This document shows, in pieces, positions 1 through 8,357 of a stretch of DNA of 19,023 nucleotides. Position numbers and translations under genes: made by a program. The notes under the pieces are model-generated. The model was not told the origin of the DNA and ran no database searches. It saw nothing but the letters and a program-made list of their open reading frames with translations. Numbering within the stretch: the stretch's first letter is position 1; each line of letters starts with the position of its first letter. The DNA comes from AG41 sp965653495 (GTDB lineage: Bacteria > Gemmatimonadota > Gemmatimonadetes > Gemmatimonadales > GWC2-71-9): positions 1-19,023 of the forward strand of contig CBFHAJ010000070.1 of NCBI GenBank assembly GCA_965653495.1, in the 5' to 3' direction.

Positions 1-1
1 G

Positions 2-421
2 GCGCCGCCGCCTCCGGCCGCCGCCGGACAGCTCAGCGTGCTCGTCGTGGACGACGAGGTGGCGCTGCGCAATGCCCTGTTACGGTTCCTGCGCCGCCAC
101 GACATCCGGGGGGAAGGCGTGGGCGACGGGGCCGAAGCACTCCAGCTCCTGGGGCACCGCGACTTCGACGTGATCATCTCCGACCTGCGAATGCCCGGCG
201 TGAGCGGCCAAGAGTTCCTGGAGCGGCTGCACCGCGACCGGCCCGAGCTGGTGGCACGCCTGGTCTTCAGCACGGGCGATGCCCTCAACGCGGAGACCGC
301 CGCCGTGCTGAGGGCGTCGGGTGTGCCCACGGTGACGAAGCCGTTCAATTTCGCCGAGCTCGAGCAGGTGATTCGACACGTCGCCGGCCAGGCAGCCACC
401 GCCGCGCGCCCGCGGCCCTAG
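2..421 (+). CDS. C-terminal receiver domain of a truncated signalling protein (5' end outside window)
   Basis: The reading frame is open to the left edge, so this is the tail of a larger protein, probably a hybrid histidine kinase. An Ala/Pro-rich linker precedes the domain, as is common between a kinase core and an appended receiver. The receiver begins at the GTG at 38 (counted here as residue 1) and has every key residue: the acidic pair Asp5-Asp6, phospho-acceptor Asp49 in the DVIISDLRMPG strand, Thr79 in the FSTGD switch strand, and Lys101 in TKPF. It would accept a phosphoryl group from a His and relay or gate output. The GTG at 38 could in principle start a free-standing receiver of 127 residues, but there is no Shine-Dalgarno sequence before it and the linker reads like protein. 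The stop codon (419-421) overlaps the stop of the convergent gene on the other strand. Confidence 0.85.
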   Translation, partial: APPPPAAAGQLSVLVVDDEVALRNALLRFLRRHDIRGEGVGDGAEALQLLGHRDFDVIISDLRMPGVSGQEFLERLHRDRPELVARLVFSTGDALNAETAAVLRASGVPTVTKPFNFAELEQVIRHVAGQAATAARPRP

Positions 422-433
422 AACCGCGGGCGC
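406..433. terminator. Perfect 10-bp GC hairpin over the shared stop codons; candidate bidirectional terminator
   Basis: Arms GCGCCCGCGG (406-415) and CCGCGGGCGC (424-433) pair perfectly across an 8-nt loop. The loop contains CTAG at 418-421, which supplies the TAG stop to both convergent genes. No T-run follows on either strand, so it would be a hairpin-only terminator or a 3'-end stabiliser rather than a classic U-tract intrinsic terminator. The arms are also coding sequence (the last residues of each protein). Confidence 0.5.
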
Positions 434-3400
434 CAGAACGCGGCTGCGGTCGGGAACACCTTCTCGGTCAGCGCCGCTGAGAGGGTTACGAACAGGCCGT
501 GCCCGCCGCGCACCGAGAAGTCGGGATCGTTCAGATTTCCGAAGCGGTAGCCGGTCGCCACCTCCAGCCCGTCCACCGGCCGCAGCGCCACCGTGGGCGC
601 TCCATCCCAGCTAGTAGTGCCGGTCGTCCGTTCCACCAGCAAGCGTCCGTCGCCGCGCACGCTCACCCAGTGATTCAGGTCCACGCTCAACCGGCTGCCG
701 ATGTAATCGGCCCACGTCGTCAGCGTTTGGGGCGTCCCGTCGGCGTACACCCGGTCGGCCTGGGCACGACGCATGGCGTAGCGGGTGCCGAGTTCGACCG
801 ACGGCGCCGGCGTCCAAATCATCTCCGCGGCGCCAATCAACTTCCGCTCGGCCCCCTGCGGCACCAGCACCCCGCCGCCGATCGGATTGCGGTCGTCGGC
901 CCACTGGACCTTCGCGAGCATGTTCACGCGATCGCTGTGCGCCGGCCGAAAGGCCAGGCCCCAGAGGCTCGAGAGGTGGCGCGCCAACGGCGCGCCGGGG
1001 CGCATCTGCTGCGAGAACTCCTGCCGTGACAGCAGCGCGAGCGAGGCATCGAACGCCACGTCGCCTGCGACGGTGGCGAGGCGGCTCGACTGCAGGCTGC
1101 CGTCCTTATACTCGGCCCGGGCGCTCAGCCGGTAGGGCGCGGCGTGCGGCACGAGTTCCAGGCCGGCTCCCGCCGACCAGTAGTCCTCTTCGGTCTGCAG
1201 GAACGGCAGCGCCCGCACCGGATCGCTCACGGCCGCGCTGTTGACGCCGACGCGACGCTCGAACAGAACATTGACCACGAACCCCGGCGCGAACTCCAGC
1301 CGATTCCGCAGGCCGACGATCGCCGCGTTGCTCGGGCCGCCGACGCCGCCGGTGAGCTGATAGGTTCCGTAAGCCTGCGTCCCCGGCGCCACGTCGGCGC
1401 GCACGCCGAGACTCGACAGCGCGTAGGTACGCTGGGAGTCGGGGCGCGACACATAGCGCTGGCTCGCCTCCACGGCCAACGCCGGCGTGAGGCGATAGCT
1501 GCCTCCGACCCCCCACACGTCGGGCGACGGCTCGGGACCGTACAGGCTGAGGTGACGCCGCGCCTCCGTCCAGACCTGCACGCGCGGCGACGGACCCCAC
1601 TTCGTCTTGACCTCAGCGGCCGTGGCTTCGCTCGGGGCCGTCCCCCCGTCCAGCCGGTCGTTCACGACCCCGGCCTCGACCTGCAGGCCTGGCACCACCG
1701 ACTGCAGCAGTCCTACCCGGTTGCGCTCCCGATCGACGCCCTGCAGCTCGAACCGCTGCTCGGCGTGCTCCGCCTGCAGCTCGGTCGCGCCCACCTTGAG
1801 CCCGCCTTTCAGGTTCAGCTCGGTCACGCCGGGCTGGAGCGCCACGTTCGCGGGATTCGTGAACTCACGCCCAACTCGCATGTACGCCGCACCGAGCGTC
1901 AGTGCGCCACCGAACGCCCGATAGCTCCCCTTCGCCGCGGCCGCGATGCCGGTCGAGTCGCCCTGCTCCGCATAGGCCACCTCTGCGCCGAGGTCGAGCG
2001 TGCCGACCCGCAGGGCGCGCACATCGCCGCCCACCAGGCGGTACCGGTTGACCGTTTGATTCGCATTCACCGCCGTGATGCCGAGCCGCAGCGAGTCCAC
2101 GCCGAGGCCGGCCCCCAGGCGCCGCACATCGAGCGCCGCCCGACCGCCGGCCACCAGCTTCTGCTCGCCCCCGGACGCCGCCTCGAAGCCCGCGACGATG
2201 AACACCGGATTTCCATTTGCGTCCGTCGCCGGAATGGGCTGCTTGAAGAGCACGACGCCCGCCGTGTAATCGATCTGGTAATCCACGAACCGGACGAGGG
2301 CTTGCGTCGCCACGGCGCGCTCGGGATTGAGGAAGTCCCGCGTTTCGATGCGCACGTACTCGCTGCCCGGCAGCATGCCCGCAGCGACCTGGTAGGGACC
2401 GGAGATGCCCACCCCGCGGATCTGCACCTGCCGCAGCGCCTGCGACGTCATGCTGCCGAACCCGCTCCAGGTGACGGCGCCCGTGCTGACCTGCGCCGCG
2501 ACTCCCGTGACGGCCCGCTGGTAGCGCGCGAGGTTCAGGCCGCTCGCGAAGCCGACCGTGGAGAGGTCGCCGAACGCCGCCCAGTCGTAGCCGCGTTCCA
2601 CGCGGGCCGACAGCCAGGTCTGGGACGCCGTACGCTTCTGCTGCTCGCTCGCGTCACCCACCATCGGATACTGCGACTCCTCCAGCGGGTCGGCGCTGCG
2701 GTCGAACGTCGTCCGACCATCGTTCAACCGTCGCGAGTCGAGGCCCACGGTGAACGACGTCTGCGCGTCGAGCCGGCCGCGCGCCGTGGCGGCGCCGTAC
2801 GCATCGGGGCTCGCGCCCACGCCCACCATGCCCGATCCCGCGACGGTCAGCCCGCGGACCTCCGGGAGCACTTCGAGCGGAACGGTGGCTGTCGCCGCGC
2901 CCGACTTGAGCTCGAGCTCGCCGGCACCGACCATGCGGCCGGGGCGCAGCGCGATGATCAGCCGCCCCGTCGCGGTGGATAGGAGTTGCAGCCCGACGGA
3001 CGACGGGTCGGCGTCCGTGCCGAGCGGCGTAGCGCCCTTCGCGCTCACCGTGACGTAGGCGGGCTGCGCGACCGGCACGCCCCAGCTGTCCAGCACGCGC
3101 ACGGCGAGCGTGACGGCGCTGCGCCCGTCGGCGATGAGCTGCAGCCGGTTCGCGGGCAGGTCGAAGCGGGCCGGCAGCCCGGTGACATGGACCGCGATGC
3201 TATCCCGGCGCTCGTGCCCCCACGAGTTCGTCGTGGCGACGCGCAGGCGATGCGGGCCGCTCGTGAGCGGCACGGCGATAAAGTCGAGGACACCGTCGAT
3301 GCGCGTGCGCGCAGAATCGATGCGCGTCGCACCGTCATAGAGGACGACCGATTCGTTGGGCTCTCCCTTCACGCCGACGTAGATGTGATCGGACGCGAGC

Positions 3401-6216
3401 ACCGTGCCATCCTTGGGGGAGAAGATCTCGATTCCGGGGCCCTGGACGACGGCGAGCCGGTCGGCGGACTGCCCGTCATGCCCGGGCCGCGCGCCGGGGA
3501 CGCGCACCGGGTCCTCGACTGCGCCAGCCGCGCTGTCGAATGCCACCGTCGGAGCGGGATCGGCGGGCGTGCCCGACGCGCTCTCGACCGCCACCGCTGG
3601 TGCGGAGACGGCGGTTCTCGTTCGTGGCACCGACATCATCGCCGTCAGCGGCACCAGCGAGTTCCGCACGGCGGTGCTGGCAGTCGACTCGACACGGCCC
3701 CGAAGGCGCCGCTCCATCGTGATGTGGCCGTCCGCGGGCGGCCAGGCGACCACGCGGACTGCGGCGGAATCACGGCGCACCGACGACCAAGCGACGATAC
3801 GGATCTGTGCGTCCGGATGGGCGACCGGGATCGGGATCCCTGCGTCGAGCCAACTGTAGCGCGTGAACAACCTGCCATCGACGTACACGACCGCCGAATC
3901 CGCGCGCGGACTGAACACGACGAGCGCGTCGATCGTCAGCTCGCGCGGCTGTCGCACCGTCATCTCATACCGCACGGGCGAGCCGTAGGTCGCGGGCAGG
4001 ACATGGTCGCGCGACAGGCCCTGCGTGTCGGGGGGCGCATGCAGGCGTACGGCCCCGAACGTGAACGCCACCGATTGGACCTCCGCACTTGTGCGCGGCG
4101 GGGCCGGAGATTGCTGGCTGGCGGGCGCCGGGCGCGGCGGCTCCGCAGCCAGGGGCCTCGTGGGGCGCACCCGGAAATCGACTTGCGGCGTCGTCCACCC
4201 GCTCGCGTCGACGAACTGCATGTCCTCGCCCGCGACCGCGTAGCCGTCGGGAACGGAGCGCGGGTCGAGGCGGAACGCATGGCGACCGGGGCGGACATTG
4301 AGAAACGAGAACTTCCCTGTGGAATCTGTGGTCGCGACCATCCCGTCTTCGGTCCACACGTCCACGTTGGCGAGGCCCGGCTCGTCACTCTCCTGGATGC
4401 CGTCGCCGTTGACATCCACCCACACCTTGCCGATCGCTGCGCGCGTTTCCATCGGCCAGGCGCGGCGGATCTGCACCCAGGCGATGGCTTCGGGTGATGC
4501 GGCGAGTCCACCGGTCACCTGGCCGGTGGCGATGGCGCGCGCTTCGGCGACGGTGCCGGGTGCGGAGACCAGGGCCGCGACATAGCGCAACGTACGGCTT
4601 GCGCCCGGGGCGAGCGGTGCTGCGGTGTAGAGGATCAAGCGGCCTGGGTTGACGGCACTAGAGTCCGCGGCGATCGCGCTCGCCGGGACATACCGTGCGC
4701 CGCTGGGCAGCCGCACCGTCACCTGCATGTTCGTGACGACCAACGTTCCGGGGTTCCGGACCACGATCGTGTAGGGAATCGCCTCGCCGACGCTGACCTC
4801 GAGGGCGTCGGCGGTCAGGTCGAGCGCTAGCGCGGCGGTGGGGGGACCCACCAACGCGACTGGGGTCGCCGCCGCTGCGAGGGCAGGCGTGCTCTGGCCT
4901 TGCAGATACGCGGTGTTCACGACGCGCTGCGTATCGCGCACCGTCGGCGCAACGGCGAGCACGACATCGATGCCGCCCGTGTCAGCGGGCGCGAGCGTGC
5001 CCAGCGACCAGCTGAGCACCTGGCCGGCGACGGCCGGCGCGAGCGTTGCGCTCACGTACTGCAAGCCCGCCGGGAGGGTATCGGTCAGGACGACGTTCTG
5101 GGCGGTGCCGGCGCCGGCGGCGTTGCCGTATCGGAGATGGTACACCACCTGCTGCCCCACCAGCGCCACGCCAGAGACGGGCGTGGTCAGCTGCTTCGCC
5201 AGCGAGAGTGCCGGCGCGAGAACCGTGGTCAGGACCGCGTTCGACGTCGTGGTGTCCGTTCCGCTGGTCCATACGAACGCAACGTTGCTCCGGTTCGTCA
5301 CCGTTGGCGGCGGCGCAACCGCGTTCACGCGCGCCTGGAATGTGACGGATCCGGACATGCCCGGATGGATCGTCCCCAGGCTCACGGCGACGACACCATT
5401 GCCCAGCACCACGAAGCGGCCGGCATCGCCGTCGGCGGCATCGGTCAGGGCCGTGCCGTTCCAGCGCATCGATCCCTGGACGTACGACACACCGTTCGGG
5501 ACCGTGTCTGCGAGCTGCACCATGGTCGCGCTGTCGCTGCCCGACACGGCGTAGTTCAGCGTATAGGTCAGAACGTCGCCGCCCGCCGCCGTCCCGCGAT
5601 CCACCTGTTTCGTCAAGCTAAACGTGATCGCTGCAGACGACACCGCGAGTACGTCCCGGAGCGAGCTGGTCACGCTCGGATTGAAGCGGCTTGTGGCGGT
5701 CGCCGTGATCGTGTCGGTCACGCCGCCGCTGCCTGCGCCCGGAATGGCGACCTGGACGAGCAGCGACGCGCTCGCGCCGGAGGCCAACGCGACCGGTCCG
5801 GTGATGACCGAATCGCCGGCATCGAGCACCCCGTTGGCGTTCCAGTCGCGATAGAGTGTGACCGTCCACCCATGCCCGGACACGGCGGCCACGTTGAAGG
5901 AATCCGCGGCGTTCCCCTGGTTGGTGAGCGTGTGTGCGAAAACCACCGACGTTCCGGGGGCGCCACCGGTCGACTGCGGAGACTGGAACTGCATGCCGGC
6001 GACCTGCGCGACGACGAGATCGACGGTGTCGGAGGGAACGACGTAACCAAAACCGCTGGACGTGTAGGCCAGCGTCGCCCAGTTACGAATGTGCGAGCCG
6101 GCGGGCGTGCCCTGCGCAACGAGCGAGGATCCCCCGAGCACGAAAGCACAGAGGGAGGCGGTCCCTAGCAGGAACCGCCTCGCCTCACCCGCTCGAGTGC
6201 CCAAGCCCCTCAACAT
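418..6216 (-). CDS. Giant DUF11 / SdrD-like / Ig-like repeat protein with C-terminal outer-membrane beta-barrel (1932 aa)
   Basis: The chosen start (ATG at 6216) follows an AAGGA ribosome site overlapping the upstream stop codon, and gives an ordinary signal peptide (basic n-region, hydrophobic core, cut near LVAQG); an upstream ATG at 6288 lies inside the preceding gene and gives no signal peptide. Approximate order from that start: an N-terminal DUF11-related domain (40-195); three DUF11-type Ig repeats (200-330, 335-455, 460-580); an SdrD/Cna-B-like module with the calcium-loop-like DVNGDGIQESDEPGL (591-685); a Pro-rich linker; a middle region with an Ig-like domain starting FSPKDGTV (near 930-1010) and a Big_1/invasin-like domain (1015-1115); then about 800 residues of alternating amphipathic strands ending in ...FWRPRF. 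The terminal Phe is the usual C-terminal signature for BAM-dependent barrels. The strand pair VDYQIDYTAGVVLFKQP (near 1305) resembles strand motifs in other large barrel proteins. It is probably an outer-membrane protein displaying or anchoring the Ig-like stalk. It is the last gene of a four-gene operon, 13 bp after its neighbour. Its substrate and function are unknown. Confidence 0.85.
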   Translation of the reverse strand: MLRGLGTRAGEARRFLLGTASLCAFVLGGSSLVAQGTPAGSHIRNWATLAYTSSGFGYVVPSDTVDLVVAQVAGMQFQSPQSTGGAPGTSVVFAHTLTNQGNAADSFNVAAVSGHGWTVTLYRDWNANGVLDAGDSVITGPVALASGASASLLVQVAIPGAGSGGVTDTITATATSRFNPSVTSSLRDVLAVSSAAITFSLTKQVDRGTAAGGDVLTYTLNYAVSGSDSATMVQLADTVPNGVSYVQGSMRWNGTALTDAADGDAGRFVVLGNGVVAVSLGTIHPGMSGSVTFQARVNAVAPPPTVTNRSNVAFVWTSGTDTTTSNAVLTTVLAPALSLAKQLTTPVSGVALVGQQVVYHLRYGNAAGAGTAQNVVLTDTLPAGLQYVSATLAPAVAGQVLSWSLGTLAPADTGGIDVVLAVAPTVRDTQRVVNTAYLQGQSTPALAAAATPVALVGPPTAALALDLTADALEVSVGEAIPYTIVVRNPGTLVVTNMQVTVRLPSGARYVPASAIAADSSAVNPGRLILYTAAPLAPGASRTLRYVAALVSAPGTVAEARAIATGQVTGGLAASPEAIAWVQIRRAWPMETRAAIGKVWVDVNGDGIQESDEPGLANVDVWTEDGMVATTDSTGKFSFLNVRPGRHAFRLDPRSVPDGYAVAGEDMQFVDASGWTTPQVDFRVRPTRPLAAEPPRPAPASQQSPAPPRTSAEVQSVAFTFGAVRLHAPPDTQGLSRDHVLPATYGSPVRYEMTVRQPRELTIDALVVFSPRADSAVVYVDGRLFTRYSWLDAGIPIPVAHPDAQIRIVAWSSVRRDSAAVRVVAWPPADGHITMERRLRGRVESTASTAVRNSLVPLTAMMSVPRTRTAVSAPAVAVESASGTPADPAPTVAFDSAAGAVEDPVRVPGARPGHDGQSADRLAVVQGPGIEIFSPKDGTVLASDHIYVGVKGEPNESVVLYDGATRIDSARTRIDGVLDFIAVPLTSGPHRLRVATTNSWGHERRDSIAVHVTGLPARFDLPANRLQLIADGRSAVTLAVRVLDSWGVPVAQPAYVTVSAKGATPLGTDADPSSVGLQLLSTATGRLIIALRPGRMVGAGELELKSGAATATVPLEVLPEVRGLTVAGSGMVGVGASPDAYGAATARGRLDAQTSFTVGLDSRRLNDGRTTFDRSADPLEESQYPMVGDASEQQKRTASQTWLSARVERGYDWAAFGDLSTVGFASGLNLARYQRAVTGVAAQVSTGAVTWSGFGSMTSQALRQVQIRGVGISGPYQVAAGMLPGSEYVRIETRDFLNPERAVATQALVRFVDYQIDYTAGVVLFKQPIPATDANGNPVFIVAGFEAASGGEQKLVAGGRAALDVRRLGAGLGVDSLRLGITAVNANQTVNRYRLVGGDVRALRVGTLDLGAEVAYAEQGDSTGIAAAAKGSYRAFGGALTLGAAYMRVGREFTNPANVALQPGVTELNLKGGLKVGATELQAEHAEQRFELQGVDRERNRVGLLQSVVPGLQVEAGVVNDRLDGGTAPSEATAAEVKTKWGPSPRVQVWTEARRHLSLYGPEPSPDVWGVGGSYRLTPALAVEASQRYVSRPDSQRTYALSSLGVRADVAPGTQAYGTYQLTGGVGGPSNAAIVGLRNRLEFAPGFVVNVLFERRVGVNSAAVSDPVRALPFLQTEEDYWSAGAGLELVPHAAPYRLSARAEYKDGSLQSSRLATVAGDVAFDASLALLSRQEFSQQMRPGAPLARHLSSLWGLAFRPAHSDRVNMLAKVQWADDRNPIGGGVLVPQGAERKLIGAAEMIWTPAPSVELGTRYAMRRAQADRVYADGTPQTLTTWADYIGSRLSVDLNHWVSVRGDGRLLVERTTGTTSWDGAPTVALRPVDGLEVATGYRFGNLNDPDFSVRGGHGLFVTLSAALTEKVFPTAAAFWRPRF

Positions 6217-6229
6217 CGGGTTGGGTCCT

Positions 6230-7453
6230 TCAGTTGATGCTGACGCGCAGCTCGAACGTGGCGCTGGCGCTCGCCGCCAACACGCCACCCGTGCCCGTGT
6301 AATTCGCGGTCACGTTCTGCCCGGCCACCGCAACTGTCCATCCGGTGCTCGAGCTGGTCGAGACGTACGTCACCTGTGCCGGCAACGCATCGGTCACCTG
6401 CACGTTGGCAGCCGACGTGGCGCCCGAGTTCGTGATGGTGAACCGGTACCGAATGATCTGTCCCGGGATCACGCCACCGGCGACCGGCGTCACGCCGTCG
6501 TCCAAGTACGCGGCTTTCGTGAGCGCCAGATTCGGCTTGATGACCGTGAGATCCATGAAGCCCGGATCGGACGTAGCCGGCTGGCCCACCGAGCGTCCGG
6601 TCAGCGTCAACGTATCTGTCGAGCCGCCCGCGACGTTCGCGACGTTGTACACGACGACGATGTTGGCCGACGTGGCAGGCGCCAGGGGGATGCGTGCGCT
6701 GTCCCCCGCCACCCCGTTCACGGAGACGATCGCGATGACCGGCGAGCCGGGGCTCGTCGCGATCACGTCGAAGTTGTCGTTCCCGTTGCCGTTGTTCTGG
6801 ATCGAGAACGTGAACGAGTAGCCGTTCCCGGGCAGCCGCTGCACGTTCTGCCCGCCGTCCGGGGTGACCGCCACGCCGTAGGTCGTAATCGGCGTGATGG
6901 TGCTCGACGCGTTCGCCGATGTCGCCGGCGTGCGTCGCGAGTGGGACGTGAGCGTGTAAACGGTCGACACGCCACCCTGACCGCTCGCGACATTGAACAC
7001 GACTTTGATCACGATCGAGCCGTTCTGCGCAATCGCGGTGCTCGCCAACGCACCGTTCAGAGCGGCGAGCGTGCCGTAGGTCGTAGCCCCGAAGCGATAC
7101 CCCGTCACCGTAATGACTCCCGCAACGGAGATGGCATCGGAGATGGACATGGAGTCCGTGCCGTTGCCGATGTTGGCGACGGTGAACGTCATGGTGTCCG
7201 CCGTACTGGGAGACGCGGCGGAGGGACTCGGCGTGTTGGCGGTGACCGTCACGCCGGCCTTGAAGCCGACGGTCACGGAGACTGAGCCCGTGACCGGGGC
7301 GTAGGCGTTGCCGTTCGCGTCGGTGTAGGTCGCCGTCGCGGTATTGGTGATCACCGTGCCTTCCGGTGTCTGGGCCCACGCCTCTGTGGCGACGGCCAGC
7401 AACGCCATCGCAATCAGGGTGAGGCGGAGGGTCCGCTGCACTTGCCTGAGCAT
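6230..7453 (-). CDS. Exported DUF11-domain protein, 407 aa
   Basis: Starts at ATG 7453 behind a strong GGAAGGAG site six bases away. Residues 1-28 are a signal peptide (basic start, LTLIAMALLAVATEAWA, cut before Gln). The mature part opens with a VITNTATATYTDANGN strand of the type that begins many DUF11 proteins. Two loosely repeated Ser/Thr/Val-rich Ig-like segments follow, then a clear DUF11 domain over roughly the last 120 residues (NLALTKAAYLDDG, TPVAGGVIPGQIIRYRFTI, VQVTDALP). No transmembrane anchor, sortase motif or barrel is visible, so it is probably periplasmic or surface-associated. It lies between the 168-aa DUF11-like protein and the giant barrel protein, which share the same fold family, so the three may assemble together. 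That assembly is inference. The biochemical role is unknown. Confidence 0.85.
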   Translation of the reverse strand: MLRQVQRTLRLTLIAMALLAVATEAWAQTPEGTVITNTATATYTDANGNAYAPVTGSVSVTVGFKAGVTVTANTPSPSAASPSTADTMTFTVANIGNGTDSMSISDAISVAGVITVTGYRFGATTYGTLAALNGALASTAIAQNGSIVIKVVFNVASGQGGVSTVYTLTSHSRRTPATSANASSTITPITTYGVAVTPDGGQNVQRLPGNGYSFTFSIQNNGNGNDNFDVIATSPGSPVIAIVSVNGVAGDSARIPLAPATSANIVVVYNVANVAGGSTDTLTLTGRSVGQPATSDPGFMDLTVIKPNLALTKAAYLDDGVTPVAGGVIPGQIIRYRFTITNSGATSAANVQVTDALPAQVTYVSTSSSTGWTVAVAGQNVTANYTGTGGVLAASASATFELRVSIN

Positions 7454-7478
7454 CTCGAGCTCCTTCCGATGGTACGTG

Positions 7479-7985
7479 TCAGCGCGCGGGCGCTTCCTTC
7501 ACCCGGCCGCGGAATTCCACTGCCACTTGCGCTCCCCGCACCAGCACCCCCACGACGGTCCAGCGAACGTGGGTGTACTGCTCGGCCGACGCGGGCTTCG
7601 GCACCTGCTTGCCACCTTCGACCACACTGATCAGCGGCTGCGCCGCATACGTGCGGCCGCCGTCGATCGAGTACTCGGCGCGGACGCCCTGATCCGACGT
7701 CGCTGAGCCGAGGACGTAGACCATGCCGCTGGGAATGGGATCGACGAACTGGATGTTTTTGACGGGTCCGGCAGTGACGTTCCTGAATACCAGCCGATAG
7801 CGGATTTCATCGCCAGGCTGCGCCACGCTCGGATCGGCGCGGCCGGCCGACAGCGCCGTGACGTTTTGCGCCGTCACGACGAGCGACGACGGCGCACCGC
7901 CTCCACCACCTTGCGCGGCCGCGTCCGACGCTGCGATTACGGCCGCACCCACCATCACCAGTGACAGCCAGTGCAGAGGTCTCAT
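7479..7985 (-). CDS. Exported DUF11-like protein, 168 aa
   Basis: The start at ATG 7985 is supported by a GGGAGAG site four bases upstream, a clean signal peptide (MRPLHWLSLVMVGAAVIAA, cut near DAAAQG) and an ATGA overlap with the stop of the zinc-ribbon gene. An upstream in-frame ATG at 8300 would add over 100 Arg-rich residues covering that gene and the promoter region, so it was rejected. After a Gly-rich spacer, one DUF11-like Ig domain fills the protein (PGDEIRYRLVFRNVTAGPVKNIQFVDPIPSGMVYV split over two strands, then a YSIDGGRTY turn and HVRWTVVG). The same turn plus VRWT arrangement occurs at the C-terminus of the PATR protein encoded at 8358-10298, so the two modules are related. It is probably a periplasmic or surface subunit of unknown function. 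Confidence 0.82.
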   Translation of the reverse strand: MRPLHWLSLVMVGAAVIAASDAAAQGGGGGAPSSLVVTAQNVTALSAGRADPSVAQPGDEIRYRLVFRNVTAGPVKNIQFVDPIPSGMVYVLGSATSDQGVRAEYSIDGGRTYAAQPLISVVEGGKQVPKPASAEQYTHVRWTVVGVLVRGAQVAVEFRGRVKEAPAR

Positions 7986-8176
7986 CGTTCTCTCCCGGTT
8001 CTTCGTTTTTGCTGTGTGGGCTTCGCGTCCTTCGGCTTCGCGCGTCCGGCTCGAGCGCCCTCCGCGTCGCGCCAGGCGAACACGGCGGCACACTTGGGGC
8101 ATACGACGAGGTCCCCGAGGACCTGGGTGCGGCCGAAGAAATGCAGGGTCGAACAGCTTGGGCATCGCAAAACCAT
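7982..8176 (-). CDS. Small zinc-ribbon protein, 64 aa, first gene of the surface-protein operon
   Basis: ATG 8176 follows AAAGGAG with a ten-base spacer. The protein holds two CxxC knuckles, Cys5-Cys8 (CPSC) and Cys26-Cys29 (CPKC), separated by 17 residues. This is the pattern of MJ0042-type/zinc-ribbon fingers that open with a few residues before CPxC. The C-terminal half is highly basic (many Lys/Arg) and probably disordered. There is no signal peptide, so it is predicted to be cytoplasmic, unlike the three exported proteins that follow it. Its stop overlaps the next start in ATGA, which suggests translational coupling. A role as a small regulator or nucleic-acid binder is possible, but nothing in the sequence proves it. 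An ATG at 8242 in the same frame would start upstream of the predicted sigma-54 transcription start and lacks a better ribosome site. Confidence 0.72.
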   Translation of the reverse strand: MVLRCPSCSTLHFFGRTQVLGDLVVCPKCAAVFAWRDAEGARAGRAKPKDAKPTQQKRRTGRER

Positions 8177-8207
8177 GCGTGATCTGCTCCTTTCGCCGCG
8201 GCGCAGG

Positions 8208-8223
8208 GGCAGGTCCTGTGCCC
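8208..8223 (-). promoter_or_regulatory. Candidate sigma-54 (-24/-12) promoter for the zinc-ribbon/DUF11 operon
   Basis: On the minus strand the 16-mer GGGCACAGGACCTGCC matches TGGCACRNNNNTTGCW at nine of twelve informative positions, including the essential GG and GC spaced by ten bases and the full GGCAC of the -24 element. Transcription would start near 8197, leaving a 21-base leader that contains the AAAGGAG ribosome site. The inverted-repeat operator at 8311-8338 sits at about -114 to -141. Confidence 0.65.
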
Positions 8224-8310
8224 GCTGCGGTCGCGATTGCAACGCATTGTTTTGCCGTGAGTTGACTGCTCTTGGAGGAACTGCCGCTGCCTTCGTTCAC
8301 AGCCGCTACG

Positions 8311-8338
8311 GTTACCGTACGGTAACGTCGGCGGTAAC
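8311..8338 (-). promoter_or_regulatory. Tripartite inverted-repeat operator (enhancer-like), copy 1
   Basis: GTTACCGTACGGTAAC (8311-8326) is a perfect 16-bp palindrome; a further half-site CGGTAAC lies at 8332-8338, exactly 12 bp from the preceding CGGTAAC. The same three-part layout recurs at 10404-10431 in the same orientation. It lies upstream of a sigma-54-type promoter at typical enhancer distance. It is probably bound by the NtrC-family protein encoded at 10431-11831. Confidence 0.75.
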
Positions 8339-8357
8339 GGCTGGCGGGCTCAGCTGG

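Noticed and set aside
38..421. Independent single-domain receiver starting at GTG 38
   Set aside because: No ribosome site precedes it, and the open frame to the window edge encodes a linker-like Ala/Pro stretch, favouring the tail of a larger protein.
1144..4497. Long open frames on the plus strand opposite the giant barrel gene (1144-2982 and 2986-4497)
   Set aside because: They are Arg/His-rich, have no recognisable domain or signal peptide, and mirror a well-supported gene. High GC content produces such shadow frames.
8201..8216. A second overlapping GG-N10-GC match (minus strand, GG at 8215-8216)
   Set aside because: It matches few other consensus positions and would start transcription within the ribosome-binding site.
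8230..8244. Alternative -24/-12-like sequence (GGCAAAACAATGC on the minus strand)
   Set aside because: The GG and GC are nine bases apart instead of ten, a spacing sigma-54 promoters rarely tolerate; 8208-8223 fits better.
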